Notes under the pieces: model-generated
Databases searched by the model: none
What the model was told of the DNA's origin: nothing
The model's input: only the letters and a program-made list of their open reading frames with translations
Program-made: the position numbers and the translations under genes
DNA from: Pseudomonas sp. PDM18
GTDB lineage: Bacteria > Pseudomonadota > Gammaproteobacteria > Pseudomonadales > Pseudomonadaceae
Reading direction: 5' to 3'
Length of the DNA stretch: 64,000 bases
Assembly: GCF_014852585.1 (NCBI RefSeq)
Contig: NZ_JACVBX010000013.1
Span: forward strand, 124,001-188,000
In this document: piece after piece, positions 1 to 8,050 of the stretch
How positions within the stretch are numbered: position 1 is the first letter of the stretch
How the letters are laid out: the number at the start of each line of letters is the position of its first letter

Positions 1-742
1 TGGAGTCCTGCCCGTAGTTGTCGTAGGTCAGGTTGAGCCGTGCCGGTCGCACCGGATGATTGCTGAACAGCACCACGCTATCGCCCGGCGAACTGCCTGG
101 GGCGATGTCCATCACCGCGTCGTTGGAGGACAAACGGTTGATCTGGTCCAGCGCCTGTTCCAGATCGCGCAGGTTCAGCGGCTCGCCGATCACGCCCGGA
201 GCGACGTTGGGAATCGAGATCGAGCCGGCGCCGCCGTCCTCAACCCGGATTGCCTCGACCCGGCCCTCCTCCACATTCACCGTCAGCGTACCAGTGGAAA
301 GGTCCTGCGCGGGCAGATAGGCCCGTGCCGCCACGTAGCCCTTGGCGATATACGCGGCGGTGACGGCTGACAGTACGTGCTCGATCTCACGCACGCCCAG
401 ACACTTGCCCTCGTAGGGTTTTACCAGCAGATCGATACTCGCGGAGCGGATCAGCGTTGCACCGCGGACCTGGATATCCCGAACCTCCCGGCAGGGCCCT
501 GCGGGCAGCTCGCGTGGCTTATCGGGCGGCACCTGAAGGTGCGTGGGCGGCTCGGCGGAAGTGCGGTCCTGCTGCTGTTGCTGCTGTAGGCGCTCGATCG
601 AGTCGCGCTGCAGGCGATCGGCCTGGCGCACGGCGTTCTCGACCACCGCCCCCGGCCCAGCGGCATTGCCAGCGCCGGCCCACAAAGCAGCGCACAGCAA
701 AAGGGAACAGCGGCCGATCGTGCGCAGTGCGCTACCGATCAT
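1..742 (-). CDS. ShlB/FhaC-family TpsB outer-membrane transporter, partial (C-terminus beyond left edge)
   Basis: TpsB proteins are outer-membrane beta-barrels that secrete and often activate a large TpsA exoprotein. The 247 visible codons read from ATG 742 as a signal peptide (about 1-28), a short alpha-helical/linker segment with a run of six Gln near residue 55, then a POTRA_2-type domain (about 83-165, starting PCREVRDIQVRGATLI) and the start of the ShlB-type domain, with GDSVVLFSNHPVRPARLNLT leading into the barrel. The barrel itself lies outside the window. AGGA lies nine bases upstream of the ATG. No TpsA partner is visible on this side, so it is either further left or elsewhere. The family is clear from the POTRA order; the substrate is unknown. 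Confidence 0.85.
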   Translation of the reverse strand, partial: MIGSALRTIGRCSLLLCAALWAGAGNAAGPGAVVENAVRQADRLQRDSIERLQQQQQQDRTSAEPPTHLQVPPDKPRELPAGPCREVRDIQVRGATLIRSASIDLLVKPYEGKCLGVREIEHVLSAVTAAYIAKGYVAARAYLPAQDLSTGTLTVNVEEGRVEAIRVEDGGAGSISIPNVAPGVIGEPLNLRDLEQALDQINRLSSNDAVMDIAPGSSPGDSVVLFSNHPVRPARLNLTYDNYGQDS

Positions 743-1025
743 GGATGCACATCCTGGCAGGGACATCGTCGAACCTCTCCTCGGGGTTGGGATCGCCCAC
801 CGCAAGGCGCCGAGCAGACAGATGCCCGGTACGACGGAAGGCTGGGGGACGAGGAGAAGGCTGCCGTGGCAGCGGCGCTCAGGAGATCGAACGGGCGACA
901 GCCACAGCGGCTGTCGGAAGCGGGCACGACGACTCGAACGTGCCCTGGGTCTCTCCATGATCCTTCGAACTGCGTCCTTGGGGTGGGATCAGCTTAGGGG
1001 GAGAGCCCCAGTCGGCACATACGGC

Positions 1026-1049
1026 AAGTGTCGTATTTTTGAGACACTT
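1026..1049. promoter_or_regulatory. Operator-like palindrome AAGTGTC-N10-GACACTT
   Basis: Two perfect 7-base arms are separated by an AT-rich 10-base spacer, about 90 bases before the start of the dienelactone hydrolase fusion gene. The TGTC...GACA layout is typical of dimeric activator or repressor sites. The protein that binds it is not identifiable from the sequence. Confidence 0.45.
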
Positions 1050-1065
1050 CTGATGCGGGAGCACC

Positions 1066-1079
1066 GGCCTTTCCGATGC
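1066..1079 (+). promoter_or_regulatory. Possible sigma-54 (-24/-12) promoter
   Basis: GGC...TGCT with the invariant GG-N10-GC spacing lies 60 bases before ATG 1140. The match to TGGCAC-N5-TTGCW is partial, and the palindrome at 1026-1049 is closer than a normal sigma-54 enhancer, so this is a weak call. Confidence 0.25.
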
Positions 1080-1139
1080 TGGTGAATACCGGAATAATCC
1101 CGTCCGACAGAACAACAACGAGCCTGACAGGAGTGGACC

Positions 1140-2375
1140 ATGGGCAAGAGCATCAGCATCGCCGCGCGTGACGGCAGCGGCAGCTTCAGCGGTTATCTCG
1201 CGGTACCGGCCAGCGGACACGGCCCCGGCGTGGTGATCGGCCAGGAGATCTTCGGCGTCAACGCCAACATGCGCAGCATCGCCGACAGCTATGCCGAGGA
1301 AGGCTACGTCGCCCTGGTGCCCGACCTGTTTTGGCGCCTGCAGCCGAACCTGGAGCTGGGCTACAGCGAGGCCGAATTCGGCCAGGCCATCGGCCTGTTC
1401 CAGCGCTTCGACGTGGACAAGGGCGTGGACGACATCGCCGCCGCCATGGACGCCCTGCGCGCCCTACCGGAGGTCGAGGATCGCGGCATCGGCTACGTCG
1501 GTTTCTGCCTGGGCGGCAAGCTCGCCTACCTCACCGCCGCGCGCACCGATGCCGCCTGCTCAGTGGGCTACTACGGAATGGGTATCGAACAGATGCTCGA
1601 CGAGGCGCAGAACATCAAGGGCCGCCTCGTGCTGCACTTCGCCGAGCAGGACGTGTACTGCGACGCCAACGCCCGCGCCGCCATCGGCGAAGTCCTCGGC
1701 AAATTGCCAAAGACGGAAATCTACAGTTACCCCGGTGTCGACCACGCCTTCGCCCGCCCTAATGGCATGCACTTCGACAAGCCCGCCGCACTGATGGCCC
1801 ACGAGCGCAGCATCGGCGCGCTCAAGCGCGAGATCGGCCCGGACTTCGACCTGTCGCAGCTGTGGGAAGACCACATCCACCACGAGTTCGCCGCCCGCGA
1901 CGTGCCTGCCACCATGGCGACCATGGTCGCCCAGCCCTACGTCAACCACATCCCGACCATGACCGGCGGCGTCGGCCAGGACGACCTGGCGCGCTTCTAC
2001 CGCAACCACTTCGTGCACGGCAATCCGCCGGACATGAAGCTGGTGCCGATCTCCCGCACCGTCGGCGCGCTGCAGGTGGTCGACGAATTCGTCATGTGCT
2101 TCACCCACACCAGCGAGATCGACTGGATGCTCCCCGGCGTAGCACCAACCGGCAAGTACGTGGAGATCCCCATGCTCGGCGTGATCCGCTTCCGTGGCGA
2201 CAAGCTGTGCCACGAACACATCTACTGGGACCAGGCCAGCGTACTGGTGCAGATCGGCCTGCTCGACCCCGCCGGGCTGCCAGTGGCCGGCGTGGAGACG
2301 GCGAAGAAGCTTCTCGACGAGAGCCTGGAATCGAACACCCTGATGACCAAGTGGAAGGACAGCGAAGGCCGCTGA
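1140..2375 (+). CDS. Dienelactone hydrolase-family protein fused to an NTF2/SnoaL-like domain
   Basis: This 411-residue protein has an N-terminal alpha/beta-hydrolase of the dienelactone hydrolase family (about 1-240), which in the archetype opens dienelactones in chloroaromatic degradation. The catalytic triad falls exactly at the classical numbering: Cys123 in GFCLGGK, Asp171 in AEQDVYC and His202 in GVDHAFA. A second domain (about 250-405) looks like an NTF2/SnoaL fold, with HIPTMTGGVGQDDLARFYRN and later VIRFRGDKLCHEHIYWDQ. ACAGGAGTGGACC precedes the ATG. The following gene starts 29 bases downstream and may be co-transcribed. The true substrate is unknown; no catechol-pathway genes are nearby. 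Confidence 0.88.
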   Translation: MGKSISIAARDGSGSFSGYLAVPASGHGPGVVIGQEIFGVNANMRSIADSYAEEGYVALVPDLFWRLQPNLELGYSEAEFGQAIGLFQRFDVDKGVDDIAAAMDALRALPEVEDRGIGYVGFCLGGKLAYLTAARTDAACSVGYYGMGIEQMLDEAQNIKGRLVLHFAEQDVYCDANARAAIGEVLGKLPKTEIYSYPGVDHAFARPNGMHFDKPAALMAHERSIGALKREIGPDFDLSQLWEDHIHHEFAARDVPATMATMVAQPYVNHIPTMTGGVGQDDLARFYRNHFVHGNPPDMKLVPISRTVGALQVVDEFVMCFTHTSEIDWMLPGVAPTGKYVEIPMLGVIRFRGDKLCHEHIYWDQASVLVQIGLLDPAGLPVAGVETAKKLLDESLESNTLMTKWKDSEGR

Positions 2376-2404
2376 TCCTCCTCGAAGAACCCAAGGAGCA
2401 CCCG

Positions 2405-3220
2405 ATGTACCCCATAGGGAAATGGACCTGCGCCGCGCTGCTGGCCCTTGCCGGCAGCGCCGGCGCGGCGGAACGCACCGCGCAGCCCTGCGACGCAGCT
2501 ACCTTGCAGACACTGGCCGGGCTCCTCGGCCAGCAGGGCTGGCAGGCACCGGAGTCCGGAGCGGCGACGCCCGTGGTAGCCGCGGCCTGCAAGGCCTGGC
2601 CGGACGATCCGAAGCTGCAGGTGGTAGCCGTCGCCTACAGCACGGCAGGCGACAAGGCCGAGCCTGGCGAGCGCAACCTGAACCTGCTGGTCGGCCAGCT
2701 CGACACACAAAGCGGCAAGCTGGTGACGCGCAACGACGACAGCATCGGCGAAGACGCCATGGTGGAAATCGACAGCTCCAGCCTGTGGCTGGACACCGCG
2801 CGCTATCGCCTGGCACCGGAGGTGCGCGGCTTCGGCCTGGTCATTGGCAGCGTGGCGCGCGGCGCGAGTTGCCCGGACGCCTGGTCCTATGACGACTTCA
2901 GCCTCTACGCGCCGCAGGGTGACCAGCTCAAGGAAGTGTTCCGCACTTACCTGCGGCAGTGGACGACGCTGGAAGGCGTGGTCTGCGGCGGCGGTGGCAA
3001 GCTGGTCATCGAGCGTTCGCAGCTCACCCTGGCCATGGGCAAGGACAGTCACCACGGCTATACCGACCTGATCGTGACTTCGAAAGTGCAGCGCGAGCAC
3101 GAAGGCGACGCCGTCGGTGCACCGAAGACCGTGCGCAAGACCGTCAGCTACGACGGCACGCGCTATCCGTTCGAAGAATTCTCGACCTTCTGGCAGAGCC
3201 AGCCACCGGCAGCGCAGTAA
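2405..3220 (+). CDS. Exported protein of unknown function
   Basis: This 271-residue protein begins with a signal peptide (MYPIGKWTCAALLALAGSAGA, cleaved around residue 21), so it is probably periplasmic. The mature part is hydrophilic, with Cys at about 29, 61, 158 and 197 that could form disulfides. I see no transmembrane segment and no catalytic motif. AAGGAG is spaced about 5 bases before the ATG. It follows the hydrolase fusion by 29 bases and ends at a strong terminator, suggesting a two-gene transcript. I do not recognise the family. Confidence 0.75.
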   Translation: MYPIGKWTCAALLALAGSAGAAERTAQPCDAATLQTLAGLLGQQGWQAPESGAATPVVAAACKAWPDDPKLQVVAVAYSTAGDKAEPGERNLNLLVGQLDTQSGKLVTRNDDSIGEDAMVEIDSSSLWLDTARYRLAPEVRGFGLVIGSVARGASCPDAWSYDDFSLYAPQGDQLKEVFRTYLRQWTTLEGVVCGGGGKLVIERSQLTLAMGKDSHHGYTDLIVTSKVQREHEGDAVGAPKTVRKTVSYDGTRYPFEEFSTFWQSQPPAAQ

Positions 3221-3222
3221 CG

Positions 3223-3248
3223 AAAAAGGCCCCTCACGGGGCCTTTTT
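3223..3248. terminator. Bidirectional rho-independent terminator
   Basis: AAAAAGGCCCC / GGGGCCTTTTT with a 4-base loop sits between two convergent genes. It gives a T-run on either strand, so it can serve both the exported-protein gene and dps. Confidence 0.9.
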
Positions 3249-3265
3249 AATTGCCGGCACAAGGG

Positions 3266-4000
3266 TCAGTGCCCGGTGCTGTCCCCGCGGCGGCTGGTCT
3301 CGAAGAGGAACCAGGTACGCTGCTCGGTTTCGTCGATCCAGTTCTCGATCAGGCTGGCCGTGGCGATGTCGTGGTACTCGTCGCACAGGTCATGGACCTC
3401 GCGCATGTAGGAGGTCAGCGCTTTGTTGTCCTCCTGCAACTCGGCCAGCATGTCCAGCGGCTGGACGAACTCGGCATCGTTGTCGAGGATGCGCTTGAGT
3501 CGGGCGATGTGGCCGATGGAGCGGATGGTATTGCCGCCGATCTTGCGGTTGCGCTCGGCAATCGCGTCGGTCATCGCGAAGATTTCGGTGGCGTGGTCGT
3601 CCAGCAGCAGGTGGTAGTCGCGGAAGTGCGGACCGCTCACGTGCCAGTGGAAGTTCTTGGTCTTCAGGTACAGCGCGAAGACATCCGCCAGCAGGCGGTT
3701 CAGCGCTGCCGACAGATCGCGGGTGGCGTTCTTGCTCAGGTCCGACGGCGTGGCCAGCGCAGGGGCGCGGCGCGGCGCGGCCTTGGCAGCAACCGGTTTG
3801 GCAGCGGCTGGCTTGGCAGCAGAGGCCTTGGTGGCGGGCTTGGCCGCGGCAGTCTTGGCGGCGGGTTTGCTGGCAGCAGGCTTGGCGGCCGGCTTGGCAG
3901 CAGCGGGTTTTGCGGCAGGTTTGCTGGCCGCTTTCGCAGCCGGCTTCGCGGCGGGTTTGGCCGCTGCGGGTTTCTTCGGAGCCGATGCGGATTGCTTCAT
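3266..4000 (-). CDS. Dps-family ferritin-like protein with Ala/Lys/Pro-rich N-terminal tail
   Basis: The C-terminal about 155 residues of this 244-residue protein are a Dps domain. The ferroxidase-type pattern is visible: FHWHVSG, then DYHLLLDDHATEI and TDAIAERN. Dps dodecamers oxidise and store iron and shield DNA in stationary phase or oxidative stress. The first about 85 residues are an unusual low-complexity tail of repeated AAKPAAKPAA units ending in RRAP, like histone H1 or Pseudomonas AlgP. It would be disordered, strongly basic and DNA-binding. ATG 4000 is preferred over GTG 4003, with GAGG 9 bases upstream. It is monocistronic. Confidence 0.88.
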   Translation of the reverse strand: MKQSASAPKKPAAAKPAAKPAAKAASKPAAKPAAAKPAAKPAASKPAAKTAAAKPATKASAAKPAAAKPVAAKAAPRRAPALATPSDLSKNATRDLSAALNRLLADVFALYLKTKNFHWHVSGPHFRDYHLLLDDHATEIFAMTDAIAERNRKIGGNTIRSIGHIARLKRILDNDAEFVQPLDMLAELQEDNKALTSYMREVHDLCDEYHDIATASLIENWIDETEQRTWFLFETSRRGDSTGH

Positions 4001-4145
4001 CACAAATCACCTCTACGAAAGATCACGATACCTGTGGATGCCGACCCAGGCGGGAACGGCTGACTTACGCGGTCTTGAGCCTATCTCGCCTGACGTCGAT
4101 TGCAAGTTGACCGCAGTACCAAGCTCGCGTTCCGACTGATATGGA

Positions 4146-4601
4146 TCAATCGTGGAGGGGCTTGCGGAAGTACACGACACGCTCGGTTTCGACGAAACCC
4201 AAGGCGCGATGCAGGGCATGGCTGATGGTGTTGTCCAGTGCCGCATCGGAGGCGAAATCCACGCAGCCGCGGGCACAACCCCAGGCCTGTACTGCACACA
4301 CCAGAGCCCGCGCCACGCCTTGCCGGCGGGCGTCTTCGCGCACATAGATGCCTTCGAGAAACAACACCGGCGATCCGTCAGTGCCATTCACGTAATCGCG
4401 GCGCACGGAGGCCTCCGCCAGCCCAAGCGCCCTGCCCTGTTCATCACGGGCCAGCCACGCGCCGAAGCGTGATGGCTGCGCGAGAATGTCGCGTGCTTCC
4501 TCAAAGAAAGATTCCGAATGATCCCCAGGCCAGAGTTGCAGCCGCAGTTCGACCCAATCGGCAAGATCGTACGCTTCGCAGCGGCGCACCGACGTTTCCA
4601 T
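4146..4601 (-). CDS. GNAT acetyltransferase of the aminoglycoside 6'-N-acetyltransferase type I group
   Basis: This 151-residue protein is a single GNAT domain that would use acetyl-CoA. The middle and C-terminus closely resemble AAC(6')-I enzymes of Acinetobacter and Stenotrophomonas as I remember them: YVNG.GSPV.FLEGIYV, the R..GVA pyrophosphate loop, then FASDAALDNTISHALHRALG and the closing ETERVVYFRK. Those enzymes acetylate the 6'-amine of tobramycin- and amikacin-type drugs, but chromosomal members can have other natural substrates. The start ATG overlaps the sbcC stop by one base (TGATG), so it is translated with sbcDC. Resistance is inferred, not shown. Confidence 0.8.
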   Translation of the reverse strand: METSVRRCEAYDLADWVELRLQLWPGDHSESFFEEARDILAQPSRFGAWLARDEQGRALGLAEASVRRDYVNGTDGSPVLFLEGIYVREDARRQGVARALVCAVQAWGCARGCVDFASDAALDNTISHALHRALGFVETERVVYFRKPLHD

Positions 4602-7600
4602 CAGGCCTTCTCCGGGTTGAAACGGAACTGGTTATCCAACTGGCTGTAGCCCATGCCGACACCCTTGTGCACCTTGAGTTGCACCGGAATGCGTTCCTTC
4701 AGCGCTTCGACATGGCTGATCACGCCGATGGTCTTGCCCGTGGCGTTGAGGCTGTCGAGGGCGTCCAGCGCCACCTCCAGCGTCTCGCCGTCAAGGGTGC
4801 CAAAACCTTCGTCGAGGAACAGCGAATCGATGCTGGTCTTGTGGCTCACCAGATCCGACAGCGCCAGCGCCAAAGCCAGGCTGACCAGGAAGCTCTCGCC
4901 ACCCGACAGCGTCTTGCAGTCCCGCGCGGTGTCACCCTGCCAGGTATCCACCACCTCCAGTTCCAGCTCGCCATCGCTGCGTCGCGCCAGCTGGTAGCGC
5001 CCGTGCAGGCGCTGCAGCTGGCGGTTGGCGAGATGCACCAGGTGATCGAGGGTCAGGCCCTGGGCGAAACGCCGGTAGCGCGCGCCGTCGGAGGCGCCGA
5101 TCAGGCTGTTGAGGCGCTGCCAGAGATCGTGCTCTTCCTCCTGCCGGGCTATTTCCGCGAACAGGCTCTGCTGGCTGGCGCGGCGGCTGTCGTCGCCCTG
5201 CAGCTGGGCGCGGATCTCGCCCTGGCGCTGGCCGAGTTCGCGCAGCTGCGTGGCGAGCGCCTGCAACTGCTGGTCGAGTGCTTCCAGCGTTTGATCGCCG
5301 TGGGGTTCAGCCTGCAGGCGCTCGACGTCCCGAGTCGCGGCAGTTCGCAAAGTGACAGCTTCGGTGATGGCTGTTTCCAGACGCTGGCGCAGCTGGCTGA
5401 GCGCACTGCGTTGGCCATCGTCCAGCAGCGCGGCGAGGTAGGTCGACTCATCGGCAAACGGACTCGCCGCCAGTGCCTGCTTCCAACTCGCCAGGCGCTC
5501 CGCCAGGCGCGCCTGCTCCTGTTCCAGCCGCTCCGCCAGGGACTGCTCGCGGCCCTGCAAGGCATCGGCATGACGCTGGGCGGCAGCCAGTTGTTCCTCG
5601 GCCTGCCCCAGCGCCTGCTGCGGCGCTGCATGAGTAGCCAGCGGCTGGCGCGCTTCGAAGCCAGCGGCCTGCCAACGCTGCAGCCATTGGGCGGCGAGCT
5701 GTTGCGCCGCGCGGGCAGCCTGTTCGGCATTGCGCTCGGCCGTGACCAGCTCCTGGCTGCGCTGCTGATCCTGCTGCCATTGCTGCCACTCTGCCGTGCG
5801 CTCGGCCAGCCATTGCTCACCGTCTCGCGGAACCTCGTAGCCCAGCCCACCCAGCGAGGTTGCCAGCGCCTGGTCCTGCTGTTGCAGATCAGCACGCTGG
5901 GTCGCGAGTTGATGCGCACGCTCGTCCTGGCGCTGGCGTTCGTGAGTCTGCTGCTGGTCGAACAGCGCCAGTTGCTGCGCTGCCTCGGCATGATCGCGTT
6001 CGGCGCGCTGGCGTTGCTGTTGCGCCTGCTGGAGTTGGACGCGGTGGTCTTCCAGCGTTTTCAGTTGCTGCTGCAAGGCGGTCAGCGACGCCTCATGCCG
6101 CTCCCGCTCGGCACTGAGGTCCTGGTCATCCGGCAGCGCGAGCCCCTGCGCCTCACACTGTTGCTGCCAAGCCTGCTGGTGCTGCGCCAATGCGGCCTGG
6201 GCCTCGTCCAGCTGGCGCTGCCCCTGCTGCAGTTGCGCATCCAGTTCGGCCAGCTCGCCACGCAGGGCGATGCCCTGGCTTTCCAGCTCGGCCAATTGCT
6301 GGCGCGCCTGCTCCAGCGCCCGCTGAGTAGAGGACACATCCAGCGCCTGGTAGGCCGCCACCGCCGGGTGCTTCGGCGAGCCGCACAACGGGCAGGCCTC
6401 GCCGGGCTGCAACTGCGCGCGCAGATGCTCCAGCTGGTGGATGCGCTGCTCCTGCTGCAGGAGTTTTTCCTTGTCGGCGACCTGTTGTTTGGTCGCCTGA
6501 TAACGCTCGCGCAGGGCGACGATGGCCGTGTCGCGTTCAGCCTTTTTCAGACGCAGCGCATCCAGCTCGGGCTGCCAGCGCGCAACTTGCCCGGCGGCCT
6601 GGGCGCGGGTCTGGGCCAGTTGTTCGAGACGGTCCAGTCCACGGCTTTGCAGCTGCGCCTGCTGCAAACGCTCACGCAGGTCTGTCTCGGTAGCGCCACC
6701 AAGCAAGGTATCGAGCTGCTGCTGATGCTGCGTCTCCTGCGTCCCGGCCGCGTCGAACTGCTGTCGCATGAAGGCGACGTTGCCTTGCAGCATCTGGCGC
6801 TGCGTGGTCGCTGCCTGCAATGCTTGATCGGCGACATGGGCCTGTTGCTGCAAGCCGGCAATGGCCTGGGCCAGACGCGAGCGCTGGGCGAATTGTGCGC
6901 GCCAGCCGCCGAGCAGTTCTCCCAGCCTGGCGCGCTGAGGATGCTGCGCCAGACGCGCCTGCAGTTCCTGGTGTTGTTCGCTGACAGCCTTGTGCTCGCT
7001 CTCGCGCGCAGCCAGCATCAGCTGCGCGTACTGGCTGGCCGCCCACAGAGCCTGGGCGACAGCTTCGCGGTTCTCTGCCTGCTGCGTGCGGTTTTCTTCC
7101 AGCGCCGCGCGGCCCTGCTCGACGCTCTCGTGGGTGCTACGCCAAGCCTCGTGCAAAGGTTGCAGTCGCGCGGCGGGCTCACTGTCCGCCAAACGCTGCA
7201 GATCGGGTTGTGCCTGCTCCAGCGCCAGGCGCGCACTGGCCTCTTTCGCGCCGGCCTGCTCGACCTGCTGCTGCGCGCGGGTCAGGTCCTCGCGCCAGCG
7301 GCGTTGTGACTGGAGTGCTGCGTGTTGTGCCTGTATGGCGGATTCCTGCACGGCGGCGTCGCGACCCTGCTGCTCCAGGTCGCCGCGTTGTTCGGCGCTG
7401 AGAAGTTCGAAGCCTTCGGCGCGGGCACGCAACTGGTCCAGCGCGCCGCGAACTTCACGGGTGCGCTCGAACACCCGCTGGGAAATCAGCCCATAGATTT
7501 CCGTGCCGGTGAGTTCTTCCAGCAGCTCCGCGCGCTGGTTGGCGTTGGCTTCGAGGAAGGCAGCGAAACCACCCTGCGCCAGCAGCATGGATTTGGTGAA

Positions 7601-8050
7601 GCGTTCGAAGTCGAGGCCCGTGAGCGTCTCGGTCTGCTTCAGCTTGTCGTTGATCTTGTCGGTGAGGATCTGTCCCTCGCCCGTGGCGCGGTCGATGCGC
7701 ACCAGTTCCACCTTCGGCGCCTGCAACGCACCTTCGGCCTTGTCGCGGGCGCGGCGCTGGCTCCAGAAGGCGCGGTAAGGCTGGCCCTTCACCTCGAATT
7801 CGACTTCGGCGAGACAGTCGGCTGTGTGCCGGGTCATCAACTCGTTGCCACTCTGCGACAGCACACTCATACGCGGCGTGCGGTGGTAGAGCGCGAGGCA
7901 GATGGCATCGAGCAGCGTGGTCTTGCCTGCCCCGGTCGGCCCGGTGATGGCGAATAGGCCATTGCCGGCGAAGGGTTCGGCGGTGAAGTCGATCTTCCAT
8001 TCGCCCTTGAGCGAGTTGAGGTTCTTCAGACGCAGGCTGAGGATTTTCAC
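4601..8050 (-). CDS. sbcC: Exonuclease subunit SbcC (SMC/Rad50-like ATPase)
   Basis: SbcC with SbcD forms a Mre11-Rad50-type nuclease that cleaves hairpins and protein-blocked DNA ends. The 1149 residues show an N-terminal Walker A (GPTGAGKTTLLDA, about residue 35), a very long Gln/Ala/Leu-rich coiled coil and a zinc-hook CPLCG near residue 550 between the two coil arms. At the C-terminus are the signature LSGGESFLVSLALALALSD (about 1045) and Walker B SLFLDEGFGTLD (about 1077). The start overlaps the sbcD stop (ATGA). The length and all motifs look complete. Confidence 0.96.
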   Translation of the reverse strand: MKILSLRLKNLNSLKGEWKIDFTAEPFAGNGLFAITGPTGAGKTTLLDAICLALYHRTPRMSVLSQSGNELMTRHTADCLAEVEFEVKGQPYRAFWSQRRARDKAEGALQAPKVELVRIDRATGEGQILTDKINDKLKQTETLTGLDFERFTKSMLLAQGGFAAFLEANANQRAELLEELTGTEIYGLISQRVFERTREVRGALDQLRARAEGFELLSAEQRGDLEQQGRDAAVQESAIQAQHAALQSQRRWREDLTRAQQQVEQAGAKEASARLALEQAQPDLQRLADSEPAARLQPLHEAWRSTHESVEQGRAALEENRTQQAENREAVAQALWAASQYAQLMLAARESEHKAVSEQHQELQARLAQHPQRARLGELLGGWRAQFAQRSRLAQAIAGLQQQAHVADQALQAATTQRQMLQGNVAFMRQQFDAAGTQETQHQQQLDTLLGGATETDLRERLQQAQLQSRGLDRLEQLAQTRAQAAGQVARWQPELDALRLKKAERDTAIVALRERYQATKQQVADKEKLLQQEQRIHQLEHLRAQLQPGEACPLCGSPKHPAVAAYQALDVSSTQRALEQARQQLAELESQGIALRGELAELDAQLQQGQRQLDEAQAALAQHQQAWQQQCEAQGLALPDDQDLSAERERHEASLTALQQQLKTLEDHRVQLQQAQQQRQRAERDHAEAAQQLALFDQQQTHERQRQDERAHQLATQRADLQQQDQALATSLGGLGYEVPRDGEQWLAERTAEWQQWQQDQQRSQELVTAERNAEQAARAAQQLAAQWLQRWQAAGFEARQPLATHAAPQQALGQAEEQLAAAQRHADALQGREQSLAERLEQEQARLAERLASWKQALAASPFADESTYLAALLDDGQRSALSQLRQRLETAITEAVTLRTAATRDVERLQAEPHGDQTLEALDQQLQALATQLRELGQRQGEIRAQLQGDDSRRASQQSLFAEIARQEEEHDLWQRLNSLIGASDGARYRRFAQGLTLDHLVHLANRQLQRLHGRYQLARRSDGELELEVVDTWQGDTARDCKTLSGGESFLVSLALALALSDLVSHKTSIDSLFLDEGFGTLDGETLEVALDALDSLNATGKTIGVISHVEALKERIPVQLKVHKGVGMGYSQLDNQFRFNPEKA

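Larger units (their letters stand above)
743..1139. other. Intergenic region between the divergent TpsB and dienelactone hydrolase genes
   Basis: These 397 bases separate two divergent genes, so both promoters should be here. I see no credible small gene. Visible structure is an 8-bp-arm hairpin (896-903 with 909-916), an AAGTGTC-N10-GACACTT palindrome (1026-1049) and a GG-N10-GC element (1066-1079) on the hydrolase side. Confidence 0.6.

Noticed and set aside
543-1085. Plus-strand frame of 180 codons spanning the tpsB start and intergenic region
   Set aside because: It reads through the POTRA gene 5' end in antisense and has no ribosome site or recognisable sequence.
4238-7309. Plus-strand open frame of over 1000 codons opposite sbcC
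   Set aside because: It is the antisense shadow of sbcC in high-GC DNA: Leu/Arg/Gln-rich, no domain motif, while the minus strand holds all SbcC motifs.
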